64,000 bases of DNA from an uncultured Prochlorococcus sp. (lineage in GTDB: Bacteria; Cyanobacteriota; Cyanobacteriia; PCC-6307; Cyanobiaceae). Location of the stretch: the NCBI GenBank assembly GCA_902612005.1, contig CACMCA010000001.1, forward strand, positions 1 to 64,000, written 5' to 3'. This document shows positions 1 through 11,000 of this stretch, in pieces. The position numbers and the translations under genes were made by a program. The notes beneath the pieces are model-generated. The model did not search any database. It was not told the origin of the DNA and saw nothing but the letters and a program-made list of their open reading frames with translations. Position 1 is the first letter of the stretch; each line of letters starts with the position of its first letter.

Positions 1-23
1 TACCTTATAAAACTTGTCGAGTA

Positions 24-2006
24 ATGAATAAAGCAGTTAATAATAAATCCAAAATACTGTACCAATTACAAAAGTTAAGAAAGCTATCTCAGCCTTTTTT
101 TCTTCCGATAGACCAATGTAATGGATTTCAATTCACATGGCTTTTGATTTCTCTTTTATTTTGTGTTGGTGGAGTAGTACTTGTTGGTCTTACAGGAATA
201 ATCAGTTTTTTTGATAGCTTTCAACCAATTTTTCTTGAAAAGTATTTCGGAGGCGTAGTAAATACAGTCAATTCAATTTGGGCTGGTAGTTGGGGATTGC
301 TTTTCTCTGCCTTATTTCTAATTGGATCAGGCAGCTTTTTTAGCTTAAGACGTCAATTAAAAAATCGTAGATGGTTACATTGGTTATTCCTTGCGATAAT
401 TGTATTAATGCTTTTAGCTGTAAACGGAATAAACGCAGGTATTGGATTTATAGCAAGAGATTTAACAAACGCTTTAGTAGAAAAACAAGAAGATGGATTT
501 TATCGGATATTGGGGATTTACGCTTGTTGTTTCGCTGTCGCTTTACCAATACGTGTTTCCCAAATATTTTTTACATATAAGTTAGGAATAATTTGGAGAG
601 AATGGCTTTCAAAAAGTTTAGTCAAAGACTACATGACAAATAAAGCTTATTACCAATTAAATCCCAATGATGAAGAACAAACTGATGTAGATAATCCTGA
701 TCAGAGAATCACAGATGATACAAGAGCTTTTACTGGGCAAAGTCTATCTTTTACTTTAGGAATTTTTGACGCACTACTAACATTTTCACTTAATATTCTA
801 ATTTTATGGAGTATCAGTACAAGACTTACTTTTTCTTTGTTTGGTTACGCTGCATTTGCAACTTCTATACTTTTAATTGCTGGTAAAAATCTTGTAAAGA
901 TAGACTTTGATCAACTCAGATACGAAGCAGATTTTCGATATGGCCTAGTACATATTAGAGATAATGCTGAATCAATAGCCTTTTACTCTGGCGAGAATCC
1001 TGAGCGAAGTGAAACTGAAAGGCGATTAGGAGAAGTAGTGAGAAACTTTAACTTACTAATTATATGGAGAGTAATAATTGACGTAATGAGAAGATCTATA
1101 AATTATGCTGGCAATTTCTTTCCATACTTAATAATGGCAATCCCTTACTTTAAAGGTGATATTGATTATGGACGCTTTATTCAGGCAAGCTTTGCATTTG
1201 GGATGGTCGAAGGTTCGTTATTTTTTATTGTTAATCAGATAGAAGAACTTGCAAAATTTACTGCTGGGATTGGCAGACTAGAGGGATTTCAGTCAAAAGT
1301 CGAATCCATAAGTCAAACTAATCCTGCAAGTAATCAAAACGTTGTTTCAGATTATCCTTCAATTTTAATTAACAATGCTGACCTTTGCCCGCCTGGAACA
1401 AATAAAAAAATAATCAAGAATTTAAATTTAAGCATCGACAATAATCAATCACTTTTGGTTGTAGGACCTTCTGGATGTGGAAAAACATCTCTATTAAGAA
1501 TGATTAGTGGTTTATGGGAACCCGACCATGGAGTAATTAAAAAACCAAAAATTGGGGAATTATTATTCATACCTCAAAAACCTTATATGTTACTAGGTTC
1601 TTTAAGAGAACAATTATGTTATCCCACAGAAGTTAAGAAATTTAGTGATGAACATCTTACCTCTGTACTTCATGAAGTCAATTTAAAAACTTTAGTGGAT
1701 CGGTATCCTAATCTTGATATCAAACAAGATTGGCCACGAATTCTTTCTCTTGGCGAACAACAAAGACTGGCCTTTGCAAGACTCTTACTAAATTCTCCTA
1801 GATTTGCAGTACTTGATGAAGCAACAAGTGCTTTAGATATTGACACTGAAAAAAAACTATACACTTTACTAAAGGAACGAGAACTTTCTCTTATTAGTGT
1901 TGGGCATAGACCTAGTTTAAAAGATTTTCATGAAAATATTTTAGAATTAAATGGACAAGGAGACTGGAAATTATTGACTTCCGATAAGTATAATTTTAAG
2001 GATTAG
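24..2006 (+). CDS. ABC transporter, fused membrane + ATP-binding domain (SbmA/BacA/YddA-like)
   Basis: 660 aa ORF; N-terminal TM segments; Walker A GPSGCGKTS, signature LSLGEQQRLAFARLLL, Walker B FAVLDEATSALD. Confidence 0.9.
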   Translation: MNKAVNNKSKILYQLQKLRKLSQPFFLPIDQCNGFQFTWLLISLLFCVGGVVLVGLTGIISFFDSFQPIFLEKYFGGVVNTVNSIWAGSWGLLFSALFLIGSGSFFSLRRQLKNRRWLHWLFLAIIVLMLLAVNGINAGIGFIARDLTNALVEKQEDGFYRILGIYACCFAVALPIRVSQIFFTYKLGIIWREWLSKSLVKDYMTNKAYYQLNPNDEEQTDVDNPDQRITDDTRAFTGQSLSFTLGIFDALLTFSLNILILWSISTRLTFSLFGYAAFATSILLIAGKNLVKIDFDQLRYEADFRYGLVHIRDNAESIAFYSGENPERSETERRLGEVVRNFNLLIIWRVIIDVMRRSINYAGNFFPYLIMAIPYFKGDIDYGRFIQASFAFGMVEGSLFFIVNQIEELAKFTAGIGRLEGFQSKVESISQTNPASNQNVVSDYPSILINNADLCPPGTNKKIIKNLNLSIDNNQSLLVVGPSGCGKTSLLRMISGLWEPDHGVIKKPKIGELLFIPQKPYMLLGSLREQLCYPTEVKKFSDEHLTSVLHEVNLKTLVDRYPNLDIKQDWPRILSLGEQQRLAFARLLLNSPRFAVLDEATSALDIDTEKKLYTLLKERELSLISVGHRPSLKDFHENILELNGQGDWKLLTSDKYNFKD

Positions 2007-2014
2007 TAAAAAAA

Positions 2015-2290
2015 ATGAATTCTAAAGAAGAACAAACTAACTCAGAAGTCACTAATTTAGATAATGAGAGTTTTATAGAACAGAAGAAAGATAAAAATTA
2101 TATCAATGAGCAAACTGAAGACAATAAATTAGATAAACAATCAATTGATATTGAAGATGAATATCAATTCGGGTGGAGTAGTTATTCTGAAATAACTAAT
2201 GGAAGATTTGCGATGATCGGATTTCTAGCAATAATATTAATTGAATTGTTTAGTCGACAATCGTTTTTAAAATGGTCAGGAATATTATAA
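2015..2290 (+). CDS. High-light-inducible / chlorophyll a-b binding-like protein
   Basis: C-terminal single helix EITNGRFAMIGFLAIILIELFSRQSFL matches the HLIP/CAB consensus (E-x2-NGR-x-AM-x-GF). Confidence 0.85.
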   Translation: MNSKEEQTNSEVTNLDNESFIEQKKDKNYINEQTEDNKLDKQSIDIEDEYQFGWSSYSEITNGRFAMIGFLAIILIELFSRQSFLKWSGIL

Positions 2291-3247
2291 TTAATCATCA
2301 AATCTAGAGCTGTTATCTCTAGGTTTCTTTTTGTCTGTTACAACGGTATATCTACCATTAGAATTTTTTGAATTTCTTCTGGCTGAAGAGGTTACTCTAC
2401 GAGTCTCACGAGTTTTTTTTACTTGATCAGTATCTTTGAATGAAGCATCTTCTACTTGAGCTGCTGAAGTTTGCTGCCTGATAGGAGATCTTGGTGAAGT
2501 TTGCTGCCTGATAGGAGATCTTATGGGTTTCTTTCTTAATGGAGAAGAATCATCAGTTGAAGAAATTTTATCTTGTCTTGAAACTGTCCGATTCATCTTT
2601 GGTCTTGATCCTGTTTTAACTTCATTGCGAGATAAGTTGCGTCTCTCACCAAAGTTATTTCCTTCTGATTGAGTACTATTTTTATTTTCAGGAGTCTGTC
2701 TTCTTCTAATAGGCTCCTCATTTTCAAACTGATCTACTTCTCTTGTAGATGGTCTGCTTCTGCTTGCAGCCGCAGAAGGTATAGCTCTTGAAATATTCCT
2801 CCTACGAGATCTTCCCTCCATATAGTCTTCTTCAAATTCATCTTCTTGAGGTTTAAATCTTCTTGATGGTCTTTCAGCCTCTTCAAACCTATCGTAATCG
2901 TCATTAAATCTACCTCTAGAATTTCTGGGCACATCAGAAATAGGATCATCATCAAAATAAGATGACCTTCTAGCTTGATCAGTAGCGACTCCTCTCAATC
3001 GCACACTTTCATATGCGAAAAAAACTGTGGTTCCTGCTAATAAAAACTGACCAAACTGAAGGATAGGATCTAACCTCCAGCCTTGAAAAAATAATATTCC
3101 CCCGCACAAAAGTCCAATAGCTGCAAAAAAAACATCATAATCTCTTGCTAATGCAGGTTTAAAAGACCTCAAGAAATAAAGGCCTCCCCCACATACCGCG
3201 AGGACAATACCAACAATACTGGCCCAATTTAGACTAGCATTGACCAC
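2291..3247 (-). CDS. Ycf66 family protein with long charged C-terminus
   Basis: N-terminal MVNASLNWASIVGIVLAVCGGGLYFLRSFKPALARDYDVFFAAIGLLCGGILFFQGWRLDPILQFGQ is typical of Ycf66; low-complexity R/S-rich tail. Confidence 0.8.
   Translation of the reverse strand: MVNASLNWASIVGIVLAVCGGGLYFLRSFKPALARDYDVFFAAIGLLCGGILFFQGWRLDPILQFGQFLLAGTTVFFAYESVRLRGVATDQARRSSYFDDDPISDVPRNSRGRFNDDYDRFEEAERPSRRFKPQEDEFEEDYMEGRSRRRNISRAIPSAAASRSRPSTREVDQFENEEPIRRRQTPENKNSTQSEGNNFGERRNLSRNEVKTGSRPKMNRTVSRQDKISSTDDSSPLRKKPIRSPIRQQTSPRSPIRQQTSAAQVEDASFKDTDQVKKTRETRRVTSSARRNSKNSNGRYTVVTDKKKPRDNSSRFDD
2465..2524 (-). repeat. 30-nt tandem duplication inside the ycf66-like gene (SPIRQQTSPR SPIRQQTSAA)
   Basis: tgaagtttgctgcctgataggagatctt occurs at 2465 and again at 2495. 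Confidence 0.9.
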
Positions 3248-3328
3248 AATCTTTCTCCAAAAATTTATTTTTTAAAAGGGTTACTTAAATCCCTTATATA
3301 TATAGTGTACTTAAAACTTCTACAAAAA

Positions 3329-3514
3329 CTAGCGTCTTCCAGTAGAAGTACGATCTAGGGAATCTTTCTGACTGACAAAAATCAAAAATGCAGAGGCTGG
3401 AATAACAATAAGTAAAGCAGCGGCAATAAAACTACCTATCATTCCAACTGCGGAATTATTTGCAACTTCAGCAGAAAAATCTGCGGCTAGTAATAAGTTT
3501 GAGATTTGAAACAC
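3329..3514 (-). CDS. psbX: Photosystem II protein PsbX
   Basis: 61 aa single-TM protein ...[34 protein letters not shown]. Confidence 0.75.
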   Translation of the reverse strand: MFQISNLLLAADFSAEVANNSAVGMIGSFIAAALLIVIPASAFLIFVSQKDSLDRTSTGRR

Positions 3515-3595
3515 TTTTTAAATATTAAATTCTCAATTTATAATACGAATTAAATACGTTTCAATGGGTTATTTATTAAGATGAATTAAATAATT

Positions 3596-3910
3596 GTGAT
3601 TTCCTTGCTTGTAAACTCTCTTCAAATTTTAGATGTTAGTTTAGGGATTTCTCTTTCATATCTAACTATAGTTTTTCTAATAAGATTAATTCTTACTTGG
3701 TACCCTAAAATTGATTTAAGTAAAGGTTTTTGGTTGTTAATTTCAATACCATCAAGCTCTATTCTTAATTTAACAAGAAAAATAGTTCCTCCTATTGGAG
3801 GAGTTGATGTTGGACCGGTAATTTGGATTGGAGTTATAAGCTTTTTAAGAGAGATTTTAGTAGGTCAGCAAGGGCTTATAAAACTTGCTTTGCATACACA
3901 AATTTTATAG
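3596..3910 (+). CDS. YggT/Ycf19 family membrane protein (GTG start)
   Basis: RLILTWYPKIDLSKGFWLLISIPSSSILNLTRKIVPPIGGVDVGPVIW is typical of YggT. Confidence 0.85.
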   Translation: MISLLVNSLQILDVSLGISLSYLTIVFLIRLILTWYPKIDLSKGFWLLISIPSSSILNLTRKIVPPIGGVDVGPVIWIGVISFLREILVGQQGLIKLALHTQIL

Positions 3911-3928
3911 AAATCATTTGATTATTTC

Positions 3929-5278
3929 TCAGTAATTTGGCAATAATTCTTCTTCTACATATTTAGTATGTATCTTACCTTCCTTAAATTTAGATTTATT
4001 CAGTAAGGCTAGATGAAAATTAATTGTTGTTGGAATACCAGTTACTGCGCATTCATTTAAAGCCCTATTCATACGTTTAATTGCAGTATTACGATCTTTC
4101 CCCCAGACTATTAATTTGCCAATTAATGAATCATAAAAAGGAGGTATTTCATAACCGGTATAAACATGACTATCCACCCTTACACCAGGCCCACCAGGAG
4201 GAAGCCAGCCAGTTATTTTCCCAGGTGATGGGCGAAAATTGTGAGAAGGATCTTCAGCATTAATTCTACATTCAATGGCATGACCGTTTAGATGGATATC
4301 ATCCTGATTAAATTCCAAGTTGGCTCCGCTCGCGATTTTTATTTGCTCGGCTATTAAATCAACTCCCGTAACCATTTCAGTCACAGGATGTTCAACTTGA
4401 ATCCTCGTATTCATTTCCATAAAATAAAAGTTATCATCATCATCAACTAAAAATTCAACTGTCCCAGCTCCTTCGTAGCCGATACTTTTTGCAGCAGCAA
4501 TAGCTGCATTCCCCATTTTTTTTCTTAGCTCAGTATTAATTGCAGGACTAGGAGACTCTTCTAGTAACTTCTGATGTCTTCTTTGAACTGAACAATCTCG
4601 CTCTCCTAAATGAACAACATTACCCGCCCTATCCGCTAAGATTTGAATCTCTACATGTCTTGGTTTGTTTATAAATTTCTCCATATATAAACCATCATTA
4701 CCAAAAGCTGCTTCTGCTTCGCCTTGAGCTGCTTTAAACATTTTTTCGAGATTATCAGAGTTTTCAACCAACCTCATACCTCTTCCACCTCCTCCAGCAG
4801 TCGCTTTAATAATTACCGGATAGCCGATATCATCCGCCAATTTATAAGCCTCATCAACATTGGACAACAAGCCTTTACTGCCAGGTACTGTTGGAACTCC
4901 AACTGCTTCCATAGTTTCTTTAGCTGTAGACTTATCTCCCATAGATCTAATAGCTTTAGGTGATGGGCCAATAAAAACTATGCCGTGATCGTTACACATC
5001 TCAGCAAATTTATCATTTTCAGCAAGAAATCCATAACCAGGATGAATAGCATCAACTCCTCTAGAAGTAGCAGCAGCAAGTATATTTGGAATATTTAAAT
5101 AACTCTTATTACTTAACGAGTCTCCTACGCAAACCGCTTCATCAGCAAGCTGAACATGCAAAGCTTTTTTATCTATAGTGCTAAAAACCGCAACGGTTGC
5201 AATACCTAGTTCTCTACAACTTCTGACAATTCGTAAAGCTATTTCTCCACGATTAGCAATTAAAACTTTTTCAACCAT
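3929..5278 (-). CDS. accC: Acetyl-CoA carboxylase, biotin carboxylase subunit
   Basis: [25 protein letters not shown]..., [23 protein letters not shown]. Confidence 0.97.
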   Translation of the reverse strand: MVEKVLIANRGEIALRIVRSCRELGIATVAVFSTIDKKALHVQLADEAVCVGDSLSNKSYLNIPNILAAATSRGVDAIHPGYGFLAENDKFAEMCNDHGIVFIGPSPKAIRSMGDKSTAKETMEAVGVPTVPGSKGLLSNVDEAYKLADDIGYPVIIKATAGGGGRGMRLVENSDNLEKMFKAAQGEAEAAFGNDGLYMEKFINKPRHVEIQILADRAGNVVHLGERDCSVQRRHQKLLEESPSPAINTELRKKMGNAAIAAAKSIGYEGAGTVEFLVDDDDNFYFMEMNTRIQVEHPVTEMVTGVDLIAEQIKIASGANLEFNQDDIHLNGHAIECRINAEDPSHNFRPSPGKITGWLPPGGPGVRVDSHVYTGYEIPPFYDSLIGKLIVWGKDRNTAIKRMNRALNECAVTGIPTTINFHLALLNKSKFKEGKIHTKYVEEELLPNY

Positions 5279-5540
5279 TATGAAAATTAAATTGAAGAAA
5301 TGAAAATGATTTAAAATAAAAAATTATTTGCCAAAGTACTTAACAAAATTTTTTTAGTGATCAGAGGACATTTTTTACAATACAACCTAGAACGTTATAT
5401 ATGTATAAATATTTGTTTTATGCAATAGAAATATTATTCATCATATTCAAAATACTCTTTTAGAACTACATGCTTATTTCAGCCAATAATGTATGATATT
5501 TTTAAGGTTTAGGTATCCCCTCGGTTGCTGAGAACCCTTT

Positions 5541-5622
5541 GCGGACGTGGCGGAATTGGTAGACGCGCACGTCTAAGGAGCGTGTGGCTTCGGCCTTGCG
5601 AGTTCAAGTCTCGCCGTCCGCA
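5541..5622 (+). tRNA. tRNA-Leu, anticodon AAG (5575-5577)
   Basis: Acceptor GCGGACG/CGTCCGC, D-arm GCGGAATTGGTAGACGC, anticodon stem CACGT/GCGTG with loop CTAAGGA, long class II variable arm TGGCTTCGGCCTT, T-arm GCGAG-TTCAAGT-CTCGC. Confidence 0.95.
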
Positions 5623-5647
5623 TTTAATGTATTTTGGTTTAACTGCA

Positions 5648-6913
5648 ATGAAAAAAAAATTAGTTGCAGTAGTTATAGTTTCCAATGGTCCTGGTGAATT
5701 AACTACATGGGTAAATCCTGTAGTGGATGAGCTTAACAAAATAAATCAATCAATATCTGATGAAGATAAACTCGATTACAATCTTAGGTTAGTATTAGTT
5801 CCTTGCCCAAATGCCACTGGTAAGGAATTTTTAGTTGCTAATTCATGGAATAAATTCGAATTAATTACAAAATCCAAAAGTTTTTGGAAATTATTAATAA
5901 AGCCACATTCTTTTGCGGATTGGCCAAAAAAAGGGGCGGTTATTTTCCTTGGTGGGGATCAATTTTGGAGCATTTTATTAGCTAAAAGATTAGGTTATTT
6001 AAATATCACATATGCTGAATGGGTTTCACGATGGCCTCAATGGACCAACCAAATTGCTGCTATGAATGTAAAAGTAAAAGAGTTAATACCTAAAAGATAT
6101 AAATATAAATGTAAAGTCATTGGCGATTTGATGGCAGATATCAAACTTAATAGTGAGATATCATTAAAAAATAAAGAAAAAAACTACATCGCATTGTTGC
6201 CTGGGTCTAAAAAAGCAAAGCTTGCCGTTGGTATTCCTTTCTTCTTAGAAGTTGCAGATCATATTGCTGAAGAAAATCAAAATATAAATTTTATAATTCC
6301 CATTGCCCCAACTACTGATAAAAGTGAATATTTATTTTTTCAAAGCGATAAAAATCCAATTGCTAAATATTACTCATCAAAAATCAAAAAAATTAAAAAC
6401 TTTAAAGACTCTCACTTTGATTACTTAATTGAAACATCAAAAAATACAAAAATTTATCTAATTAAAAAACATCCTTGCTATGAAATATTAAAAGAATGTG
6501 ATCTTGCAATTACAACTGTAGGAGCAAATACTGCAGAATTAGCATCAATTGCTCTTCCAATGTTAGTTGTTCTACCAACTCAACATTTAAATATGATGAA
6601 TGCATGGGATGGTATTTTTGGATTAATCGGGAAAATTTCATTCATAAATAGATTCCTAACTTTTATAATTAAAAATTTTTATTTTAAAAAAAAGAAGTTT
6701 TTTGCTTGGCCAAATATTAAAGCTAAAAGAATGATTGTCCCTGAAAGGATAGGTAATATTTCGCCTAGAAAAATTTCAAGGGAAGTATTATTTCTTATTA
6801 AAAATAGAGATCAATTAAAAAGTATTAGGGACAATTTACTCAAAGAAAGAGGGGATAAAGGTGCTGCAGAAAAACTTGCTTCTATAATTTTTAATTCAAT
6901 AAAAAAAATTTAA
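5648..6913 (+). CDS. Lipid-A-disaccharide synthase-related putative glycosyltransferase
   Basis: The track ORF (5525) runs through the tRNA; the real start is ATG 5648 (MKKKLVAVVIVSNGPGELTTWV) or 5627. LpxB-like C-terminus CDLAITTVGANTAELASIALPMLVVLP. Confidence 0.75.
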   Translation: MKKKLVAVVIVSNGPGELTTWVNPVVDELNKINQSISDEDKLDYNLRLVLVPCPNATGKEFLVANSWNKFELITKSKSFWKLLIKPHSFADWPKKGAVIFLGGDQFWSILLAKRLGYLNITYAEWVSRWPQWTNQIAAMNVKVKELIPKRYKYKCKVIGDLMADIKLNSEISLKNKEKNYIALLPGSKKAKLAVGIPFFLEVADHIAEENQNINFIIPIAPTTDKSEYLFFQSDKNPIAKYYSSKIKKIKNFKDSHFDYLIETSKNTKIYLIKKHPCYEILKECDLAITTVGANTAELASIALPMLVVLPTQHLNMMNAWDGIFGLIGKISFINRFLTFIIKNFYFKKKKFFAWPNIKAKRMIVPERIGNISPRKISREVLFLIKNRDQLKSIRDNLLKERGDKGAAEKLASIIFNSIKKI

Positions 6914-6916
6914 AAA

Positions 6917-7984
6917 TTACCAGGGATCATCAATTTCAAACTTTTCTGATTTGTTATTATCTTGAACTAAATTTTGTTCATCTAGTGGTTCAATATCTAA
7001 AGTTTCAGTTGCATTTTGAATTGGTCTTTTTGAAGCTAGATTAGTAGTTTTTTGTTTCTTTTGCTTAAAATCAATATTGTTTTTTTGATCTTTTTGATTA
7101 ACAATATTTTGATTCTCGATCTGCTCAGAATCATCATTATCCATATATAGCTTTTTTCTGTTATTTATTGCCTCTGCAGAACCCTTGATTTCAACATATT
7201 CAAGTTCATCTTCATAATCATCTTCATAATCATCTTGATAATCATCTTGATAATCATCTAGTTCAACAACTTCTTCATATTCCTCGACCAAATTGTTTTG
7301 CTGTTCTGATTCAGAACCTGAAAGTAACTGATTCTCAACAGGTACAAGATTTGCTGAGTATCCATTTGCTTCCCTTTCATCCCATGAAGAACCCCCGACT
7401 CCAAGTTTTTCAAGTAGTCCACTACTTAGTTGCTTTAATTTCTCTTCCGCACCTTCATAGACAATAATCCTATCGGTACCACTACTTACAATCTCCTCAA
7501 CAGGTATTTCCCAAGTACTTAAAACTCCCTCACCTAACAGAGGAACACCAACAGCACCCATAACAAGAGATATCAAATCCCCAGTCTCAATATCAAAAGA
7601 AAAGCCAAGAACTCTTCCTAAAAGTTGTCCAGATTCTGTAATCACCTGACAATTAATTACCTTCCCATATCTTTCTGGAGAGAAACTCTCACTCAAAGAA
7701 TCAAGGGAGTCAACCAATATGACATCTCCAACTTGCTTTATACTTTCTAAAGGCATCCATTTTGGCAAACCCGGTAAAAATCTTGTAAGTGGATTATCTC
7801 TTAGTCCCAAAGCTACCACCTCTCTTCTATCGATATCAACAACAACTTCTCCCACTACGCCTAGCCGCCTCCCAGTATCTGTAGTTATAACTTGTGTTCC
7901 CATTAATTCTGACCTTAACCATAAACGTTCGCTAGGAACGGAATTAGGGAGATTCTTATTAGCAGATGTGTTAGACAAGCTCAT
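6917..7984 (-). CDS. PRC-barrel domain protein with acidic repetitive C-terminus
   Basis: Two PRC-barrel-like segments (GTQVITTDTGRRLGVVGEVVVDIDRREVVALGL; CQVITESGQLLGRVLGFSFDIETGDLISLVM). Confidence 0.85.
   Translation of the reverse strand: MSLSNTSANKNLPNSVPSERLWLRSELMGTQVITTDTGRRLGVVGEVVVDIDRREVVALGLRDNPLTRFLPGLPKWMPLESIKQVGDVILVDSLDSLSESFSPERYGKVINCQVITESGQLLGRVLGFSFDIETGDLISLVMGAVGVPLLGEGVLSTWEIPVEEIVSSGTDRIIVYEGAEEKLKQLSSGLLEKLGVGGSSWDEREANGYSANLVPVENQLLSGSESEQQNNLVEEYEEVVELDDYQDDYQDDYEDDYEDELEYVEIKGSAEAINNRKKLYMDNDDSEQIENQNIVNQKDQKNNIDFKQKKQKTTNLASKRPIQNATETLDIEPLDEQNLVQDNNKSEKFEIDDPW
7206..7260 (-). repeat. 12-nt tandem repeat encoding DDYx (DDYQDDYQDDYEDDYED)
   Basis: (a/g)taatcatctt(c/g) units repeated about 4x. 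Confidence 0.85.
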
Positions 7985-8029
7985 AAATTTCTTTTTATCA
8001 TTCTGACGTATAAATTTAAAAAAGTGTGG

Positions 8030-11000
8030 TTATGCAGCATTTGGTAACCCAAGAACTTGAGTATTAGCACCTCTTGCTTGCGCAACACCAATTGTTCGTT
8101 CAGACGCACTAATCATAGGCCTTCTATGACTTACGACTATAAATTGAGCATTTGATGACTGATTAGATATTAGTTTTGACAACCTTTCAACATTAATACC
8201 ATCTAAAAAACTATCAACCTCATCTAATGCATAAAAAGGTGAAGGTTTATACTTTTGCAAAGCAAATAAAAAACTTAAAGCAGTTAACGATTTTTCACCA
8301 CCTGACATAGAGGCTAATCTTCTGACATTTTTCCCCTTAGGATGAGCCACTAAAGTTAATCCTCCTTCTAAAGGAGAATTAGGATTTTCAAGTTGCAGAA
8401 ATCCATCACCATCAGATAAATTTGCAAAAATTTCTCTAAAATGTCTATCAACTTCTGTAAATGCTTGCATAAAAGCCTCTTGACGCATCGTAGATACAGT
8501 TTCTATTCTCAGCAATAATTCAGATCTTTCATTAGATAGAATTTCTAATTTTTCTCGCAAACCATTTAATCTCTCAATTAATTCTTCTAGTTCATCAAGA
8601 GCCAACATATTAACAGGTTCTAAGCTTTGTAGTTTTGCATTTATGATCGAAATTTCTGATTGCAAAGATTCAAGACTTTTCCCTTCATATTCTCCAAAAT
8701 CGGGGGAAGGATTTGGTAGATCTTTTTTATAATTTTCTAATTTTATTTTCTCGCTCCTCATCTCTTCTTTAAGAGAATCCACATCCCTTTCGAGATATTC
8801 AAGCTTCAAAATATAGTTATTATACTCTTGCCTTTTATTAGAAATTGAAGAGTTTAATTCATCTCTTTTCCTTCTCAATAAACCTAAATCCTTCTCTAGA
8901 GAATTTTTTTGATTATCGAGATCTGAAAGCTCTTTTTTAAATTCATCTCTTTTTTCTTTCCATTCACTATGAGCAATTGCAAGTTGTTTAACAGATTCTT
9001 GCAAGTTTTTTTCTTGTAGTAAAGTAATTTTTAATGAATTATTGATACGCTCTTTATTTAAAGCAAATTGATTCTTTTTATCTAGTAATTTATCTCTCTC
9101 TTTAATAAGTAATTCAAGTTTTTTATCAAGATTATTAAAATCATTATTAAAAGCTATTAATGATGATTTTTGATTTTTTTCATAATTTGCCTTTTGAATG
9201 GTTTGTAATTGATCATACTTATCTTGATAAGGCTTCAATTCATTTTTTAAGTGATCTAAATCGTTAAATAATAAATTATTAGCAGTATCAAGTTTGTTTA
9301 ATCTCGATTTACAATCCTCAATTCTTTGCGAGACAGCCTTAAGAGAATCTTGATTTACTTCAATTTCTTTATTAAATGAGGCACAATCTTCAATTATTTG
9401 ATTGCGGTTGAAATTTAATTTACTAAGTCTATTATTTTTTATTATCAAATCATTATTTGACTCTTTTAAAGCTTCTGCGATAACTAATAATCTTTCTTTT
9501 ATAGGTTTGGAATCATCAATATCATTGTTAATTCCAAACCTATAAGCCAAATCTTTATTTAACTTACTGCCTCCTGTAATAGCACCGCTTGCTTCTAATA
9601 ATTCGCCACTTAAGGTAACCAACCTATTTTTTTGTGTAGATAACCTAGCTGAGGATAAGTCTGAAAAAACCAAAGTATCTCCAAAAACATATCGAAAAAC
9701 ATCTAAATAGACTTCATCAAAAGTAATTAGATTAATAGCTTTATCAATAAATCCATTCTCCCTTTTATTTTCAAATCTTGCAATTGCATAATTCTTTTTT
9801 TGACTTTTAATTCTATTTAAAGGTAAGAAAGTTAATCTTCCCGCTTTCTTCTTTTTAAGGATCTCAATTGCTTTAGCAGCAATATGATCATTATCAACAA
9901 CAATTTGTCCTAATCTGTTTCCAGCAGCAATTTCTAATGCATATCTATTTTTCTCACTCACCTCTCCAAGTTGAGCTACATAACCATGTATACCCTCTAA
10001 CCCTGCTTCTAAAAGAATTCTGAGAGCATATGAACCTCTAGATTCGTTTAAAGCTTCCTTCCGACTTTCAAATCTAGATAAATCCTTTTCAAGCCTTAAT
10101 TGCTCGTTATTTAGCCTTGATTTAGTTTTGATTAATAAATCAATTTCATTTTGTAAAAAATTAATTTCTGAGCTATTACTTGCCAAGTTTTTATTCTTTG
10201 TATCAGATGTCTCTTTTGTTCTTTGATTTCTCTCAAAAAGTTTCTGCTTTTCTAAGTCTAAGGAGTTAATCTGAGACAATATCTCATTTTTTTGAATATT
10301 ATTTTGAATAGTTTCTTCTTCAATTTTCCTTTTTTTTATTTCCAAAGGATTAATTTGATTTTTTATACTTTCAAGCTCAGCATTTAATTTAATACTTTGT
10401 TTTGAGAATTCTCCAGATTCTCCAGCCGCATCAGAAAGTTTTTTTCTTGATAGTTTATGTTTTAAAGTGAGATCATCAATTTGCAAGTTCAATTGATTTA
10501 AAAAATTATCATCGAAATTTTCTTGTCTCATCTTTTCTGACTCAATATTCCTCTTAGAAATTGTAATTTCATCTCTCTGCTTTTGTAATTTAATACCTTC
10601 CTCTTTATTCAGACTTGATATCCTATCAAGTTCTCTCAAACGAGAATTAATACTTCCAATATCAGAATTCACTTTTATCAATTTATCCTCTCCTTTCTCC
10701 TTAAGCTCATCAACCAGTATTTTCAAAGCATCTTCTAAGACTGATATGTCTTTACAAATAGATTCTTTTTGTTTATTAAATAATATTTTATTTTTTTCAA
10801 TTTCACTTTCTTTTTTTTCTATAGATTCAACATGCTTTACTTGTTTATCAAAAATAAGAACTTTCTCTAATTCCATTATTTGTAGTAGTTTTGCCTTTAA
10901 CTCTTTATATCGCTTTGCTTTTTCACATTCTTTTTCAAGCTTATTCTGACTAGATTGCAATTCATTTTCTAAAATTTCACATCTTTCTTGTCTTTCAAAA

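Noticed and set aside
2734-2955. 73-aa ORF within the ycf66-like gene
   Set aside because: Low-complexity frame shadow of the charged tail.
5525-5647. N-terminal extension of the LpxB-like ORF
   Set aside because: It reads through the tRNA-Leu gene; real start is downstream at 5627 or 5648.
7206-7260. 12-nt tandem repeat considered as a CRISPR or regulatory array
   Set aside because: In-frame coding repeat (DDYx) inside the PRC-barrel gene.
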